Counted from the stretch's first letter, positions 35,216 through 44,499 are shown. The stretch is DNA of 64,000 bases from Neisseria mucosa (GCA_003028315.1 CP028150.1:620001-684000), one strand, 5' to 3'. Notes: generated from the letters alone by a model not told the origin. Numbers and translations are program-made.

Positions 35216-36120
35216 TATAGTCAATTAAAAATAAAATAGTACAATACTCAACTTTGAAGGTCTAACCATGGCATACTCTGCGGACTTAAGAAACAAAGCT
35301 TTAAACTATTACGAACAATGCAAAAACATCAACCAAACCGCAGCAACGTTTAACTTGTCAAGAAACACGCTTTACCTGTGGATTCGCCTTAAAAAGCAAA
35401 CAGGCAGCCTAAAACATCAAGTTACCGGTCTAAATGCCGTCAAATTGGATAGGCAAAAACTGGCTCAATATGTTGAGCAACACCAGGATGCCTATCTACA
35501 TGAAATCGCCAAACATTTTGATTGTACGCCAGCCGCCGTTTGCTATGCACTCAAACAGATGGGGATGACGCGCAAAAAAAGACCACCACTTACAAAGAAC
35601 AAGATCCGGCCAAAGTAACGCATTATTTGACACAGCTGGCCGAATTTTCCGACTACCAACGTGTTTATTTGGATGAAACAGGATTTGACCGCTACCTGTT
35701 CCGTCCCTATGCCCGCAGCCCGAAAGGGCAAATAGTGAAAGCGCAGATAAGTGGAAAAAGATACCGACGCTTATCTCTGGTGTCCGCACAAGTCGGCAAC
35801 CGGCTGATTGCTCCGATGGTTTATCAAAATACGATGACCGGAGTCTTTTTTGAAGCGTGGTTTCAGCAATGCCTACTGCCCGCATTGACTCAAAAATCGG
35901 TGATTATTTTAGATAATGCGCGATTTCACCGTATGGGTGTTTTACGGGAAATGGCGGAAAAATGGGGACATAAGGTATTGCCTCTTGCACCTTATTCACC
36001 TGAGCTCAACCCGATTGAGAAGGTGTGGGCGAATATTAAGCGGTATCTGCGAACCGTATTGTCTGATTACGCCCGATTTGACGATGCGCTACTGTCCTAT
36101 TTTGATTTTAATTGACTATA
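35216..36120 (+). mobile_element. IS630-family insertion sequence, copy D
   Basis: This is a 905-bp copy in the opposite orientation to the other three, with TATAGTCAATTAAAA ends and TA at each end. Confidence 0.92.
35268..36115 (+). CDS. IS630-family transposase, two frames joined by -1 frameshift
   Basis: The first frame (35268-35618) gives the helix-turn-helix part. The second (ending 36115) gives YLDETGFDRYLF, IILDNARFHRMG and YSPELNPIEKVWANIKRYLR. The slip site CGCAAAAAAAGACC spans 35571-35584; the zero frame reads CGC-AAA-AAA-AGA and the second frame AAG-ACC, one base back. Motifs are intact and this copy may be active. Confidence 0.87.
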
Positions 36121-36423
36121 TATAGAAAGCGAACCGTAGGAGCGTTGTTTAAAACGATATGACCGCGAGCACACTTTCTTCTACGCTGACCCGCCATATT
36201 GGCAGGCGGCAGGCTACGATGCGCTTTTGATTGGTCCCAATACGAGCTGCTGGCTAAGGCAATGGAGGAGAGTAAAGGTAAGGTCATGTTGTCCATCAAT
36301 GGCCACCCTGATCTCAGGGAGTTGTTTAAAGATTTTCGTATTACTCAACTGGAGTTGGCTTATACCGTAGGCAGGGATAAGACGGGTAAAACCAGCGGGG
36401 AATTGGTTATTTGTAACCGGTAA
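36121..36423 (+). pseudogene. Phage-type DNA adenine methylase, C-terminal fragment with frameshift
   Basis: The frame starting after IS630 copy D reads RYDREHTFFYADPPYWQAAG, with the DPPYW catalytic motif of D12-class N6-adenine methylases. It shifts by one base in the TTTT run near 36225 and continues FDWSQYELLAKAMEESKGKV ... SINGHPDLRELFKDF to the stop at 36421. The N-terminal SAM-binding part is missing. Such genes are common in prophages; with the repressor tail at 35104 it marks a deleted prophage. Confidence 0.75.
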
Positions 36424-36427
36424 AAAC

Positions 36428-36451
36428 AAAAGCGACGTTTCCGTCGCTTTT
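36428..36451 (+). terminator. Rho-independent terminator
   Basis: AAAAGCGACG pairs with CGTCGCTTTT five bases after the methylase stop. Confidence 0.88.
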
Positions 36452-36559
36452 CTTATTTTCTGCTATCTGATATATAGTGCAAAAGCTGTCGCAACTTTTA
36501 AAATGTACCAAGTGCAAAAGTTAATGCAACAAAGTGTAAAAGGCGGCGGCTTACAAATG

Positions 36560-37360
36560 TTAATCTTTTAAAGCCTGTTCCGCGGCATTGCGGACTTTAT
36601 CGGCAGCCGCTTCGATTTCGGATTGGACTACTTCGGCAGCAGCTTGCGCCGGAGCGGGCGTTTCCGCTTGCGCGGCGCTTGCGGTTTCAGTCGGCGCGGC
36701 AGCTTCAGGGGCTTGGAGCGGCAGGCGCGCCAAAACAGTGCGCACGCCGGTTACTTTGTCGCCGATGGCAACTTGTGCCTGCGCGTCAACCGGCAGGTAC
36801 ATATCGACGCGCGAACCGAAGCGGATAAAGCCGTAGCGTTCGCCACGGGTCAATTTTTCACCCACTTTGGTGTAACACAAAATACGGCGGGCAACCAAGC
36901 CTGCGACTTGGACGAAGGTGATTTCGCGACCTGACGCAGTGGTCGCCAGTACGGCGTTGCGTTCGTTTTCGGTACTGGCTTTGTCCAAATCGGCATTGAG
37001 GAATTTGCCTTTATTGTATTCGACGGCGGTTACGGTGCAGTCGGCAGGCGATTTTTGCGAGTGGACATTAAAGACGTTCATGAACACGCTGATTTTCAAC
37101 GCTTCGGTATCACGGTAAGGATCGCGCGCGCGCTCGACGACGACGATGCGTCCGTCAACGGGGCTTAAAATCGCTTCGGGATCTTGCGGAATTTCGCGGG
37201 CGGGGTCACGGAAAAATTGCAGGGCAAATACGGTGAAAATCCAAAACGGCAGCGACCACCAGCCGCAGCAGGCAGACACCAGTAAACTCAAGACCAAACC
37301 GCCGCCGATAAACGGCCAGCCCTCGCGGGCGATAATCGGGTGGGGGTACAGACGGTTCAT
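36560..37360 (-). CDS. psd: Phosphatidylserine decarboxylase
   Basis: The inner-membrane enzyme converts phosphatidylserine to phosphatidylethanolamine. The proenzyme cleaves itself before a Ser to create a pyruvoyl group; here the site is Gly182-Ser183 in GFIRFGSRVDMYLP. Partner residues are Asp69 in LSPVDGRIVVVE and His100 in NVFNVHSQKSP. A membrane helix lies at residues 17-50. The 266-residue length exceeds the usual short form because of an Ala/Glu/Pro-rich tail after about residue 210 (PEAAAPTETASAAQAETPAP), which is of unknown role. Confidence 0.93.
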   Translation of the reverse strand: MNRLYPHPIIAREGWPFIGGGLVLSLLVSACCGWWSLPFWIFTVFALQFFRDPAREIPQDPEAILSPVDGRIVVVERARDPYRDTEALKISVFMNVFNVHSQKSPADCTVTAVEYNKGKFLNADLDKASTENERNAVLATTASGREITFVQVAGLVARRILCYTKVGEKLTRGERYGFIRFGSRVDMYLPVDAQAQVAIGDKVTGVRTVLARLPLQAPEAAAPTETASAAQAETPAPAQAAAEVVQSEIEAAADKVRNAAEQALKD

Positions 37361-37465
37361 AAATTAATCCTTTTCTATGCAAATTTTATTCAAATCGCCG
37401 CCATTATAACGGAATCCGATACGCTTTTAGCGGTTGCGCCCGTTTTTCGGAAAGAACGCGAAAGA

Positions 37466-37506
37466 AGGTCGTCTGAAAATCCGCTCCCCAACTTTTCAGA
37501 CGACCT
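37466..37506. terminator. DUS inverted pair between psd and uvrA
   Basis: AGGTCGTCTGAAAA is mirrored by TTTTCAGACGACCT across a GC-rich loop. Confidence 0.8.
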
Positions 37507-37578
37507 CCCGCAATCTGAAACCCAAGCGAAAAGTGTTACAATAGCCGTTTTATTTTAGCCGCTTAAGACAGTCCGACC

Positions 37579-40371
37579 ATGTGCAACCACCATCATCATC
37601 AAAACGACAGTAAAACTCCCCACTCAGAAGCCCGCGACAACGACACCATCCGCATCCGCGGCGCGCGCACGCATAATTTGAAAAACGTCGATTTGGACAT
37701 TCCGCGCCACAAGCTGGTGGTAGTAACAGGGCTGTCGGGCAGCGGCAAGTCGTCGCTGGCTTTTGACACACTGTATGCCGAAGGGCAGCGGCGTTATGTC
37801 GAGAGCCTTTCCGCCTATGCGCGGCATTTTTTGCAGATGATGGACAAACCCGATGTCGATTTGATTGAAGGCTTATCGCCCGCGATTTCCATCGAGCAGA
37901 AATCCACCAGCCACAACCCGCGTTCCACCGTCGGCACGGTAACGGAAATCCATGATTACCTGCGCCTTTTGTACGCACGCGTCGGCACGCCGTATTGCCC
38001 CGAACACAATTTGCCGCTATCGAGCCAGACCGTGTCGCAGATGGTCGATGCCGTCTTGAAGCTGCCGGAAGACACGCGCGTGATGATTCTGGCGCCGGCG
38101 GTGCGCGAGCGTAAGGGCGAGTTTGTCGATTTCTTTGCCGATTTGCAGGCGCAGGGTTTTGCGCGGGTGCGCGTGGACGGCGAGGTCTATCAGTTGGACG
38201 AAGTGCCGAAGCTGGAAAAAAACATCAAACACAACATCGACGTGGTCATCGATCGCGTGAAAGTGAAGGCGGACATCAAGCAGCGGCTAGCGGAAAGTTT
38301 TGAAACCGCTCTGCGCCACGGCAACGAACGCGCACTGGCGATGGAAATGGACAGCGGCGAAGAGCATTGGTTCTCCGCGCGTTTTGCCTGCCCCGTGTGT
38401 TCGTACAGCCTTCCCGAATTAGAGCCGCGCCTGTTTTCCTTCAACAACCCGATGGGGTCCTGCCCGACTTGCGACGGCTTGGGCAACACCAATTTCTTCG
38501 ACCCCGAAAAAGTAGTCGCCCATCCCGAATTGTCGCTCGCAACGGGCGCGATTGACGGCTGGGACAAGCGCAACCAGTTCTATTTCCAAATGATTCAGTC
38601 GCTTTCGCGGCATTACGGTTTCGATGTGCAGGCTGCTTGGGAAACGCTACCTGAAAAAGTCAAAAAAGTCATCTTGCACGGCTCGGGCAAAGAAGTCATT
38701 GATTTCACTTACCTATCCGAACGCGGCACCACCTTCAACCGCAGCCATGCCTTTGAAGGCATCATCCCCAATCTCGAACGCCGCTACCGCGAAACCGACA
38801 GCGAAACCGTACGCGAAAAACTACGCGAATACCAAAACCACCGCGCCTGCCCGAGCTGCGGCGGCGCACGTTTGCGCAAAGAAGCGCGCTACGTTTACAT
38901 CGGCGGCGAACCGTTGCATGAAGTCTCCGCCTGGCCGCTGACCAAAACCCACCAATTCTTTGAAACGCTGGATTTGGACGGCAACAAAAAACAAATCGCC
39001 GAAAAAATCCTCAAAGAAATCACCGAGCGGCTCGGCTTCCTGATTAACGTCGGGCTGGATTACCTGAATTTAAGCCGCTCCGCCGAGACCCTATCCGGCG
39101 GCGAAGCCCAGCGCATCCGCCTCGCCAGCCAAATCGGCAGCGGCCTGACCGGCGTGATGTACGTTTTGGACGAACCCTCCATCGGCCTGCACCAGCGCGA
39201 TAACGACCGCCTGCTCGCCACCCTCAAACGCCTGCGCGATTTGGGCAACAGCGTGATTGTGGTCGAACACGACGAAGACGCCATCCGCGAAGCCGATTTC
39301 GTCGTCGATATGGGCCCCGGCGCGGGCGAACACGGCGGCAACGTACTGATTGCCGACACGCCCGAAAACGTCGCCAAATGCGAAAATTCCGTTACCGGAC
39401 AATACCTCAGCGGCAAAAAATCCATTGCCGTGCCGTCTGAACGCACGCCCGTCAATCCCGATCGAATGCTCGTCCTCAAAGGCGCGCGCGGCAACAACCT
39501 CAAAAACGTTACCCTCGAATTGCCGCTCGGTTTGATTACCTGCATCACCGGCGTATCCGGCAGCGGCAAATCCACCCTGATTAACGACACCCTCGCCAAA
39601 ATCACCGCCCGCGAACTCAACCGCGCCCAAGAAGAACCCGCCCCATACGACGACATCCGCGGCCTCGAACACCTCGACAAAGTCATCAACGTCGACCAAT
39701 CCCCCATCGGACGCACCCCGCGCTCCAACCCCGCCACCTACACCGGCCTGTTCACCCCCATCCGCGAACTCTTCGCCGGCGTGCCCCTCTCGCGCGAACG
39801 CGGCTACAACGTCGGCAGATTCTCCTTCAACGTCAAAGGCGGCCGCTGCGAAGCCTGCCAAGGCGACGGCGTGATTAAAGTCGAAATGCACTTCCTGCCC
39901 GACGTGTACGTCCCCTGCGAAGTCTGCCACGGCAAACGCTACAACCGCGAAACCCTCGAAATCCAATACAAAGGCAAAAACATCAGCCAAGTCCTCGACA
40001 TGACCGTCGAAGAAGCCCGCGAATTTTTCGACGCCGTCCCCACCGTATCGCGCAAACTGCAAACCCTGATGGATGTAGGCCTGGGCTACATCCGCCTCGG
40101 CCAATCCGCCACCACCCTCTCCGGCGGCGAAGCCCAGCGCGTCAAACTCGCCTTGGAGCTATCCAAACGCGACACCGGCAGAACACTCTACATCCTCGAC
40201 GAACCGACCACCGGCCTGCACTTCGCCGACATCGCCCTGCTGCTGGAAGTCATAGGTCGTCTGAAAGGCAAAGGCAACTCGATTGTGATTATTGAGCATA
40301 ATTTGGATGTGATTAAAACCGCGGATTGGATTGTGGATTTAGGGCCCGAGGGGGGCGATGGGGGGGGATGA
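37579..40371 (+). CDS. uvrA: Excinuclease ABC subunit A with frameshifted C-terminus
   Basis: UvrA recognises bulky DNA lesions and loads UvrB in nucleotide excision repair. Both ABC ATPase halves are present: Walker A GLSGSGKSS and GVSGSGKST, signatures LSGGEAQRIRLASQ and LSGGEAQRVKLALE, and zinc modules with CPVCS...CPTC and CEACQGDG...CEVC. An N-terminal His-rich start (MCNHHHHQND) is unusual. The frame ends early at 40371 after GPEGGDGGG. One more G in the G8 tract at 40360-40367 would continue it as IIAEGAPEEVVKFEKK... to TAA 40460, the normal family end. The last 100 bp are far more AT-rich than the rest. Confidence 0.93.
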   Translation: MCNHHHHQNDSKTPHSEARDNDTIRIRGARTHNLKNVDLDIPRHKLVVVTGLSGSGKSSLAFDTLYAEGQRRYVESLSAYARHFLQMMDKPDVDLIEGLSPAISIEQKSTSHNPRSTVGTVTEIHDYLRLLYARVGTPYCPEHNLPLSSQTVSQMVDAVLKLPEDTRVMILAPAVRERKGEFVDFFADLQAQGFARVRVDGEVYQLDEVPKLEKNIKHNIDVVIDRVKVKADIKQRLAESFETALRHGNERALAMEMDSGEEHWFSARFACPVCSYSLPELEPRLFSFNNPMGSCPTCDGLGNTNFFDPEKVVAHPELSLATGAIDGWDKRNQFYFQMIQSLSRHYGFDVQAAWETLPEKVKKVILHGSGKEVIDFTYLSERGTTFNRSHAFEGIIPNLERRYRETDSETVREKLREYQNHRACPSCGGARLRKEARYVYIGGEPLHEVSAWPLTKTHQFFETLDLDGNKKQIAEKILKEITERLGFLINVGLDYLNLSRSAETLSGGEAQRIRLASQIGSGLTGVMYVLDEPSIGLHQRDNDRLLATLKRLRDLGNSVIVVEHDEDAIREADFVVDMGPGAGEHGGNVLIADTPENVAKCENSVTGQYLSGKKSIAVPSERTPVNPDRMLVLKGARGNNLKNVTLELPLGLITCITGVSGSGKSTLINDTLAKITARELNRAQEEPAPYDDIRGLEHLDKVINVDQSPIGRTPRSNPATYTGLFTPIRELFAGVPLSRERGYNVGRFSFNVKGGRCEACQGDGVIKVEMHFLPDVYVPCEVCHGKRYNRETLEIQYKGKNISQVLDMTVEEAREFFDAVPTVSRKLQTLMDVGLGYIRLGQSATTLSGGEAQRVKLALELSKRDTGRTLYILDEPTTGLHFADIALLLEVIGRLKGKGNSIVIIEHNLDVIKTADWIVDLGPEGGDGGG
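40254..40265 (+). repeat. DUS inside uvrA
   Basis: AGGTCGTCTGAA is read as GRLK. Codon choice changes from GC-rich to AT-rich just downstream, marking a likely recombination joint. Confidence 0.6.
40360..40367 (+). repeat. G8 homopolymer at the uvrA 3' end
   Basis: Eight G bases follow GGCGAT. The in-frame state would be G9, so a one-base slip toggles the last 30 UvrA residues. Confidence 0.75.
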
Positions 40372-40481
40372 TAATTGCGGAAGGGGCGCCAGAGGAGGTT
40401 GTAAAATTTGAGAAAAAAAGTCATACTGCTAAATATCTAAAATTAAATTTTCTTAAATAATTATTTAAAAGGATCTAAATT

Positions 40482-41669
40482 ATGAAAATAAAATCTGTAA
40501 AAATTTTTGGATTACATAAACACTCAGAAATAATTAATCTCACTTTTAATGATGATCTGAATATCATTACTGGTCGCAATGGCGCTGGGAAAACCACCAT
40601 ATTAAAATTAATATGGTATGTTCTGAGTGGTCATATCGATTTAGCAATTAAAGAAATTGAATTTGATAAACTAGTTTTGTGTACAGACATTTACAAATGT
40701 TCAATTAACAAAATAAATAAAAATACATGTAAAGTTGAATGGAGGTGGGAAAATAAAGGGACAGAGGAAGTTTTTGAGGATCAAGTTGAACACAGATCAT
40801 TTTATTATGGTGAAGATGGAGAAACTATTATTGTAGATGAGGACGATGGAATTATTATACAAAATGCGGAAGAAATTCCTAATAGAAGACTTCAAAATAC
40901 TGGTGCATCTGTTTTCTTACCAACATTTCGACGAATTGAGGGTGGGTTTCTTACCGATTCAAGACCTCTTTCTAGAAGATTATCCTTTGAGTCGTTTTCT
41001 GCTACTGCCTCAATAGAAGAAGCACTATCAAACTTATCGGATAGGCTAACTGTAAATAATCATATTTTTGTTGCCTCTCTTAGTACATTTGATATTGAAT
41101 CTTTGCTAATTAAAAAACATTCTGAGTTATCTGAAAAATATAATCGCATACAACAAAAAGTTACCAGTGATACAATGGATAGAATAAAAAAATCGCGAGA
41201 ATCAAATGGGGATGCTCAGGAAGATATATTAAAACTTATTCAAAAAGATATTGAAGCAATGGAGAAAAAAAGACAGGAGATTATGAAACCTTTAGATACA
41301 GTTAAAGAATCCGTACTTAGATTTTTTAAGAATCATAGAGGAATTAAACTTGGAAAATCAAAAGTATTAAATTTTGGCGATGCAGCAAATGCAATAAACT
41401 CTAATTTTTTATCTGCCGGCGAAAAACAGATGTTAAGTTTTTTAGCCTATAATACTTTTTATAAAGATGCAATATTCATTATTGATGAGCCAGAATTAAG
41501 TTTGCATATTGATTGGCAAAGGACATTACTATCTACTTTAGTAAAACAAGGTACATCTAATCAATTTATTGTTGCTACTCATTCCCCTTTTATTTATAGC
41601 AAATACCCAGAAAAGGAAATTCAACTCAATCCTGATAGAGGATATTGTGATACATTTGAATTGGAGTGA
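40482..41669 (+). CDS. ABC/AAA-type ATPase, AriA-like (PARIS defence candidate)
   Basis: The 395-residue protein has Walker A NIITGRNGAGKTTILKL (Lys37), an ABC-like signature LSAGEKQMLSFLAYN at about 305, Walker B IFIIDEPELSLHIDW at about 330 and an H-loop VATHSPFIY. A helical, charged middle part (about 200-290: KKHSELSEKYNRIQQKV, EAMEKKRQEIMK) resembles SMC/OLD-type arms. Directly downstream, five bases away, is a DUF4435/TOPRIM gene; this order is that of AriA-AriB in PARIS, which senses phage anti-restriction proteins. GC content is about 30 percent, well below neighbours, so it was acquired. Other AAA-DUF4435 pairs exist, so the PARIS label is likely but unproven. Confidence 0.75.
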   Translation: MKIKSVKIFGLHKHSEIINLTFNDDLNIITGRNGAGKTTILKLIWYVLSGHIDLAIKEIEFDKLVLCTDIYKCSINKINKNTCKVEWRWENKGTEEVFEDQVEHRSFYYGEDGETIIVDEDDGIIIQNAEEIPNRRLQNTGASVFLPTFRRIEGGFLTDSRPLSRRLSFESFSATASIEEALSNLSDRLTVNNHIFVASLSTFDIESLLIKKHSELSEKYNRIQQKVTSDTMDRIKKSRESNGDAQEDILKLIQKDIEAMEKKRQEIMKPLDTVKESVLRFFKNHRGIKLGKSKVLNFGDAANAINSNFLSAGEKQMLSFLAYNTFYKDAIFIIDEPELSLHIDWQRTLLSTLVKQGTSNQFIVATHSPFIYSKYPEKEIQLNPDRGYCDTFELE

Positions 41670-41674
41670 AGATA

Positions 41675-42436
41675 ATGACTTTGCATGCACAACTCACAGA
41701 GGATGAAATTATTGCCACTCTAGAAAGAAGCTCATTTGAAATTACAATATTGGTTGAAGGTAGTGACGATATTATTATTTACAGGAACCTAGAAGGTTTT
41801 TTGGAAAAGAAAGGATATTCATATATTGATGTACTTGGCGTTGGCGGAAGAAATACTATTCTAAATATATTCAATAAGAAAAAATCAGGTTCTATTTTAC
41901 AAGATAAAAAGATTATTTTTATTGTTGATAAGGATATTTGGGTCAATGTTGGCATACCTGATCAATATGTTAATAAAAATTTAATCTTTACTTTTGGATA
42001 TTCAATTGAAAATGATGTGTTTATGGACGTAAATTGTAGTGCGATAGTAAATTCATCACCAAGTCAGAATGAGTATGAAGTTTATCTTGATAAATTTATG
42101 CAGTGGTATGTCTTGGCATTGCAAGCCACGATAAACAACATAGGGAATACTACAGATTTGCCCGATAAAAGAAGTATAGGGAGGCATCCTTGTGAAGTTA
42201 TGAATAGGTATGAGGAATTTTGTCAATTGGATGATGGTGAAACGTATCCAATTGAGTTATTAAATGTATTAAAAGAAAATATCTACTGCTTATTGAGAGG
42301 AAAGTCATTATTAGCTATTTTCACAAAAATCTGTAAAAATCATACCCCTAAAGGATTATTTGAAATTGCAGCAGCCAATCCTAAAAACCATATACAGAGG
42401 ATATTTAATGATGTTGAGAAATTGTTGAAACAGTAA
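41675..42436 (+). CDS. DUF4435/TOPRIM-type protein, AriB-like (PARIS defence candidate)
   Basis: From ATG 41675 (GGAG eight bases upstream, overlapping the end of the ATPase gene) the protein has 253 residues. It carries the DUF4435 signature FEITILVEGSDDIIIYRNLE with the TOPRIM Glu28, VLGVGGRNTILNIF, and the acidic pair in IIFIVDKDIWVN. In PARIS the AriB subunit has this fold and becomes a tRNA-cutting toxin when AriA releases it. The tail (ENIYCLLRGKSLLAIFTKIC) is usual for the family. AT-rich like its partner. A GTG at 41666 is a less likely start. Confidence 0.75.
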   Translation: MTLHAQLTEDEIIATLERSSFEITILVEGSDDIIIYRNLEGFLEKKGYSYIDVLGVGGRNTILNIFNKKKSGSILQDKKIIFIVDKDIWVNVGIPDQYVNKNLIFTFGYSIENDVFMDVNCSAIVNSSPSQNEYEVYLDKFMQWYVLALQATINNIGNTTDLPDKRSIGRHPCEVMNRYEEFCQLDDGETYPIELLNVLKENIYCLLRGKSLLAIFTKICKNHTPKGLFEIAAANPKNHIQRIFNDVEKLLKQ

Positions 42437-42437
42437 G

Positions 42438-42590
42438 TGTAGCAAGCCGTAGCCTGCATATCCAACCAATCGCGTGCGTGCGTACCGCACACACCCTACC
42501 TGTGAATCACACGGAACTTCAAACCCAGCGCGTAGCAAGCCGTAGCCTGCATATCCAATCGACCGCGTGCGTGGCTGCGCCACACACCCT
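42438..42590 (+). repeat. Two REP-like units in tandem
   Basis: GTAGCAAGCCGTAGCCTGCA-TATCCAA occurs at about 42438 and 42528. Each is followed by CGCGTGCGTG...CACACACCCT with an inner palindrome (GTGCGtacCGCAC in the first). The second is the insertion point of the IS110 element. Confidence 0.7.
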
Positions 42591-43330
42591 TGTATATCGG
42601 AACTCTCGTATCATAGCAACAAACCGCCCGCCGTCACCCGTACACACCCAAGGCAAACAACCGTTGAGTAGCTCAGGGAGCGGCCGGGCAACCCATCGAC
42701 ACAACCGGACAGTTGCCAGACAACACAACCGAATGCAAGGCAGGTTTATGATGAGTACCCAATACAACTGTGCAGGCATCGACATCGCCAAACGAAACTT
42801 CGTCATCGGCATCACGTCTTTGCAGCGCACCAAAACCGAAACCAACAACCCGAAAGGTATCGCCCATACTATCGAATACCTTAAAAAGCACAACGTCGCC
42901 CTCGTTGTGATGGAAAGCACCGGCGGTCTCGAAATCCCCGCCGCCAAAGCCATCCACCGCGCAGGTATAGCCGTGATTATTGCCAACCCGCGTCAGACGC
43001 ATCAGTTTGCCCAATCGCAGTCGCTGACCAAAACCGATGCCAAAGATGCCCAAATGCTCGCCTTCTTCGCACAGATGATGACGCAGAAAGAGGGTTGGCA
43101 AACCATGCTCTACCACCCGCCCACCGAAGCGGAGGAAGTGTTGGAAGCATTGGTCAACCGCCGCAACCAACTGGTGGAGATGCGGACTGCCGAGAAAAAC
43201 CGTCTGCATCAGGTTCACGAAACGCAAGTCGAAAGCGTCAAACAACTGATTGCCCATTTTGACCGGCTGATTGACGAATTGGACAAACAAATCGACGACC
43301 ACACCCACACGCATTTTGACGGCAAAGCCC
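42591..43330 (+). mobile_element. IS110-family element, truncated duplicate of the left 740 bp
   Basis: The segment from TGTATATCGGAAC to GGCAAAGCCC matches 43331-44070 almost base for base, in direct tandem. It has scattered substitutions and lacks the right part of the element. Confidence 0.85.
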
Positions 43331-43356
43331 TGTATATCGGAACTCTCGTATCATAG
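42748..43356 (+). pseudogene. IS110-family transposase, truncated
   Basis: The N-terminal DEDD domain is kept: CAGIDIAKRNFVIGI, VVMESTGGLEIPAAK, TKTDAKDAQML. The C-terminal Transposase_20 domain is missing, and the frame ends in eight foreign residues (LYIGTLVS) read from the start of the next copy. It cannot transpose by itself. Confidence 0.85.
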
Positions 43357-43487
43357 CAACAAACCGCCCGCCGTCACCCGTACACACCCAAGGCAAACAA
43401 CCGTTGAGTAGCTCAGGGAGCGGCCGGGCAACCCATCGACACAACCGGACAGTTGCCAGACAACACAACCGAATGCAAGGCAGGTTT
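43331..43487 (+). ncRNA. Candidate bridge RNA region of the IS110 element
   Basis: About 157 bp of conserved non-coding sequence precede the transposase in both copies. In IS110-group elements the 5' non-coding end encodes the bridge (seeker) RNA that pairs with target and donor. The assignment rests on position only; no fold was computed. Confidence 0.3.
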
Positions 43488-44459
43488 ATGATGAGTACCC
43501 AATACAACTGTGCAGGCATCGACATCGCCAAACGAAACTTCGTCATCGGCATCACGTCTTTGCAGCGCACCAAAACCGAAACCAACAACCCGAAAGGTAT
43601 CGCCCATACTATCGAATACCTTAAAAAGCACAACGTCGCCCTCGTCGTCATGGAAAGCACCGGCGGTCTCGAAATTCCCGCCGCCAAAGCCATCCACCGC
43701 GCAGGCATAGCCGTGATCATCGCCAACCCGCGTCAGACGCATCAGTTTGCCCAATCGCAGTCGCTGACCAAAACCGATGTTAAAGATGCCCAAATGCTTG
43801 CCTTCTTCGCACAGATGATGATGCAGAAAGAAGATTGGCAAACCATGCTCTATCACCCGCCCACCGAAGCGGAGGAAGTGTTGGAGGCATTGGTCAACCG
43901 CCGCAACCAACTGGTGGAGATGCGGACTGCCGAGAAAAACCGTCTGCATCAGGTTCACGAAACGCAAGTCGAAAGCGTCAAACAACTGATTGCCCATTTT
44001 GACCGTCTGATTGACGAATTGGACAAACAAATCGACGACCACACCCACACGCATTTTGACGGCAAAGCCAAAGTGGCGGAACAAATCAAAGGCATTGGTT
44101 CGATAACGACGGCTACGCTGATGGCGATGCTGCCCGAATTGGGGCGGCTGTCGCACAAACGGATAGCGAGTTTGGTCGGCATTGCCCCGCACCCGAGGGA
44201 GAGCGGGGAAACCAAATTCAAAAGCCGCTGCTTCGGCGGAAGGTCTGCGGTGCGTAAGGCACTGTATATGGCTACCGTGGTAGCGACACGTTTTGAACCG
44301 CTTATTCGGGATTTCTACCAACGCCTGCTGTCCAAGGGTAAGCCGTATAAGGTTGCCGTTACGGCATGTATGCGCAAACTGCTGACGATATTGAATGCCC
44401 GGATGCGTGATTACTTTGCCGAAAACGGTGCCACCGAAAACAGCATCCGAACGGCTTGA
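43488..44459 (+). CDS. IS110-family transposase (Piv-like DEDD recombinase)
   Basis: The 323-residue protein has an N-terminal RuvC-like DEDD domain (CAGIDIAKRNFVIGI; MESTGGLE; KTDVKDAQML) and the C-terminal Transposase_20 domain (IKGIGSITTATLMAMLPELG, LVGIAPHPRESGETKF, GRSAVRKALYMATVVA) with the serine region used for strand joining. Neisseria carry families of such genes related to the Moraxella pilin invertase Piv. Start ATG 43488 follows AGGCAGGTTT. Confidence 0.9.
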   Translation: MMSTQYNCAGIDIAKRNFVIGITSLQRTKTETNNPKGIAHTIEYLKKHNVALVVMESTGGLEIPAAKAIHRAGIAVIIANPRQTHQFAQSQSLTKTDVKDAQMLAFFAQMMMQKEDWQTMLYHPPTEAEEVLEALVNRRNQLVEMRTAEKNRLHQVHETQVESVKQLIAHFDRLIDELDKQIDDHTHTHFDGKAKVAEQIKGIGSITTATLMAMLPELGRLSHKRIASLVGIAPHPRESGETKFKSRCFGGRSAVRKALYMATVVATRFEPLIRDFYQRLLSKGKPYKVAVTACMRKLLTILNARMRDYFAENGATENSIRTA

Positions 44460-44470
44460 TTTGAGTTTTG

Positions 44471-44499
44471 GTATTTTTGCCCGACGGGGTGAAAAATAC
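44471..44499 (+). terminator. Hairpin at the IS110 right end
   Basis: GTATTTTT pairs with AAAAATAC around CCC/GGG, 11 bp after the transposase stop. Confidence 0.55.

Noticed and set aside
39091..40104. Long antisense open frame (337 codons) inside uvrA
   Set aside because: It mirrors the GC-rich codon pattern of uvrA, has low-complexity Ala/Val/Gly content and no ribosome site; uvrA on the other strand is certain.
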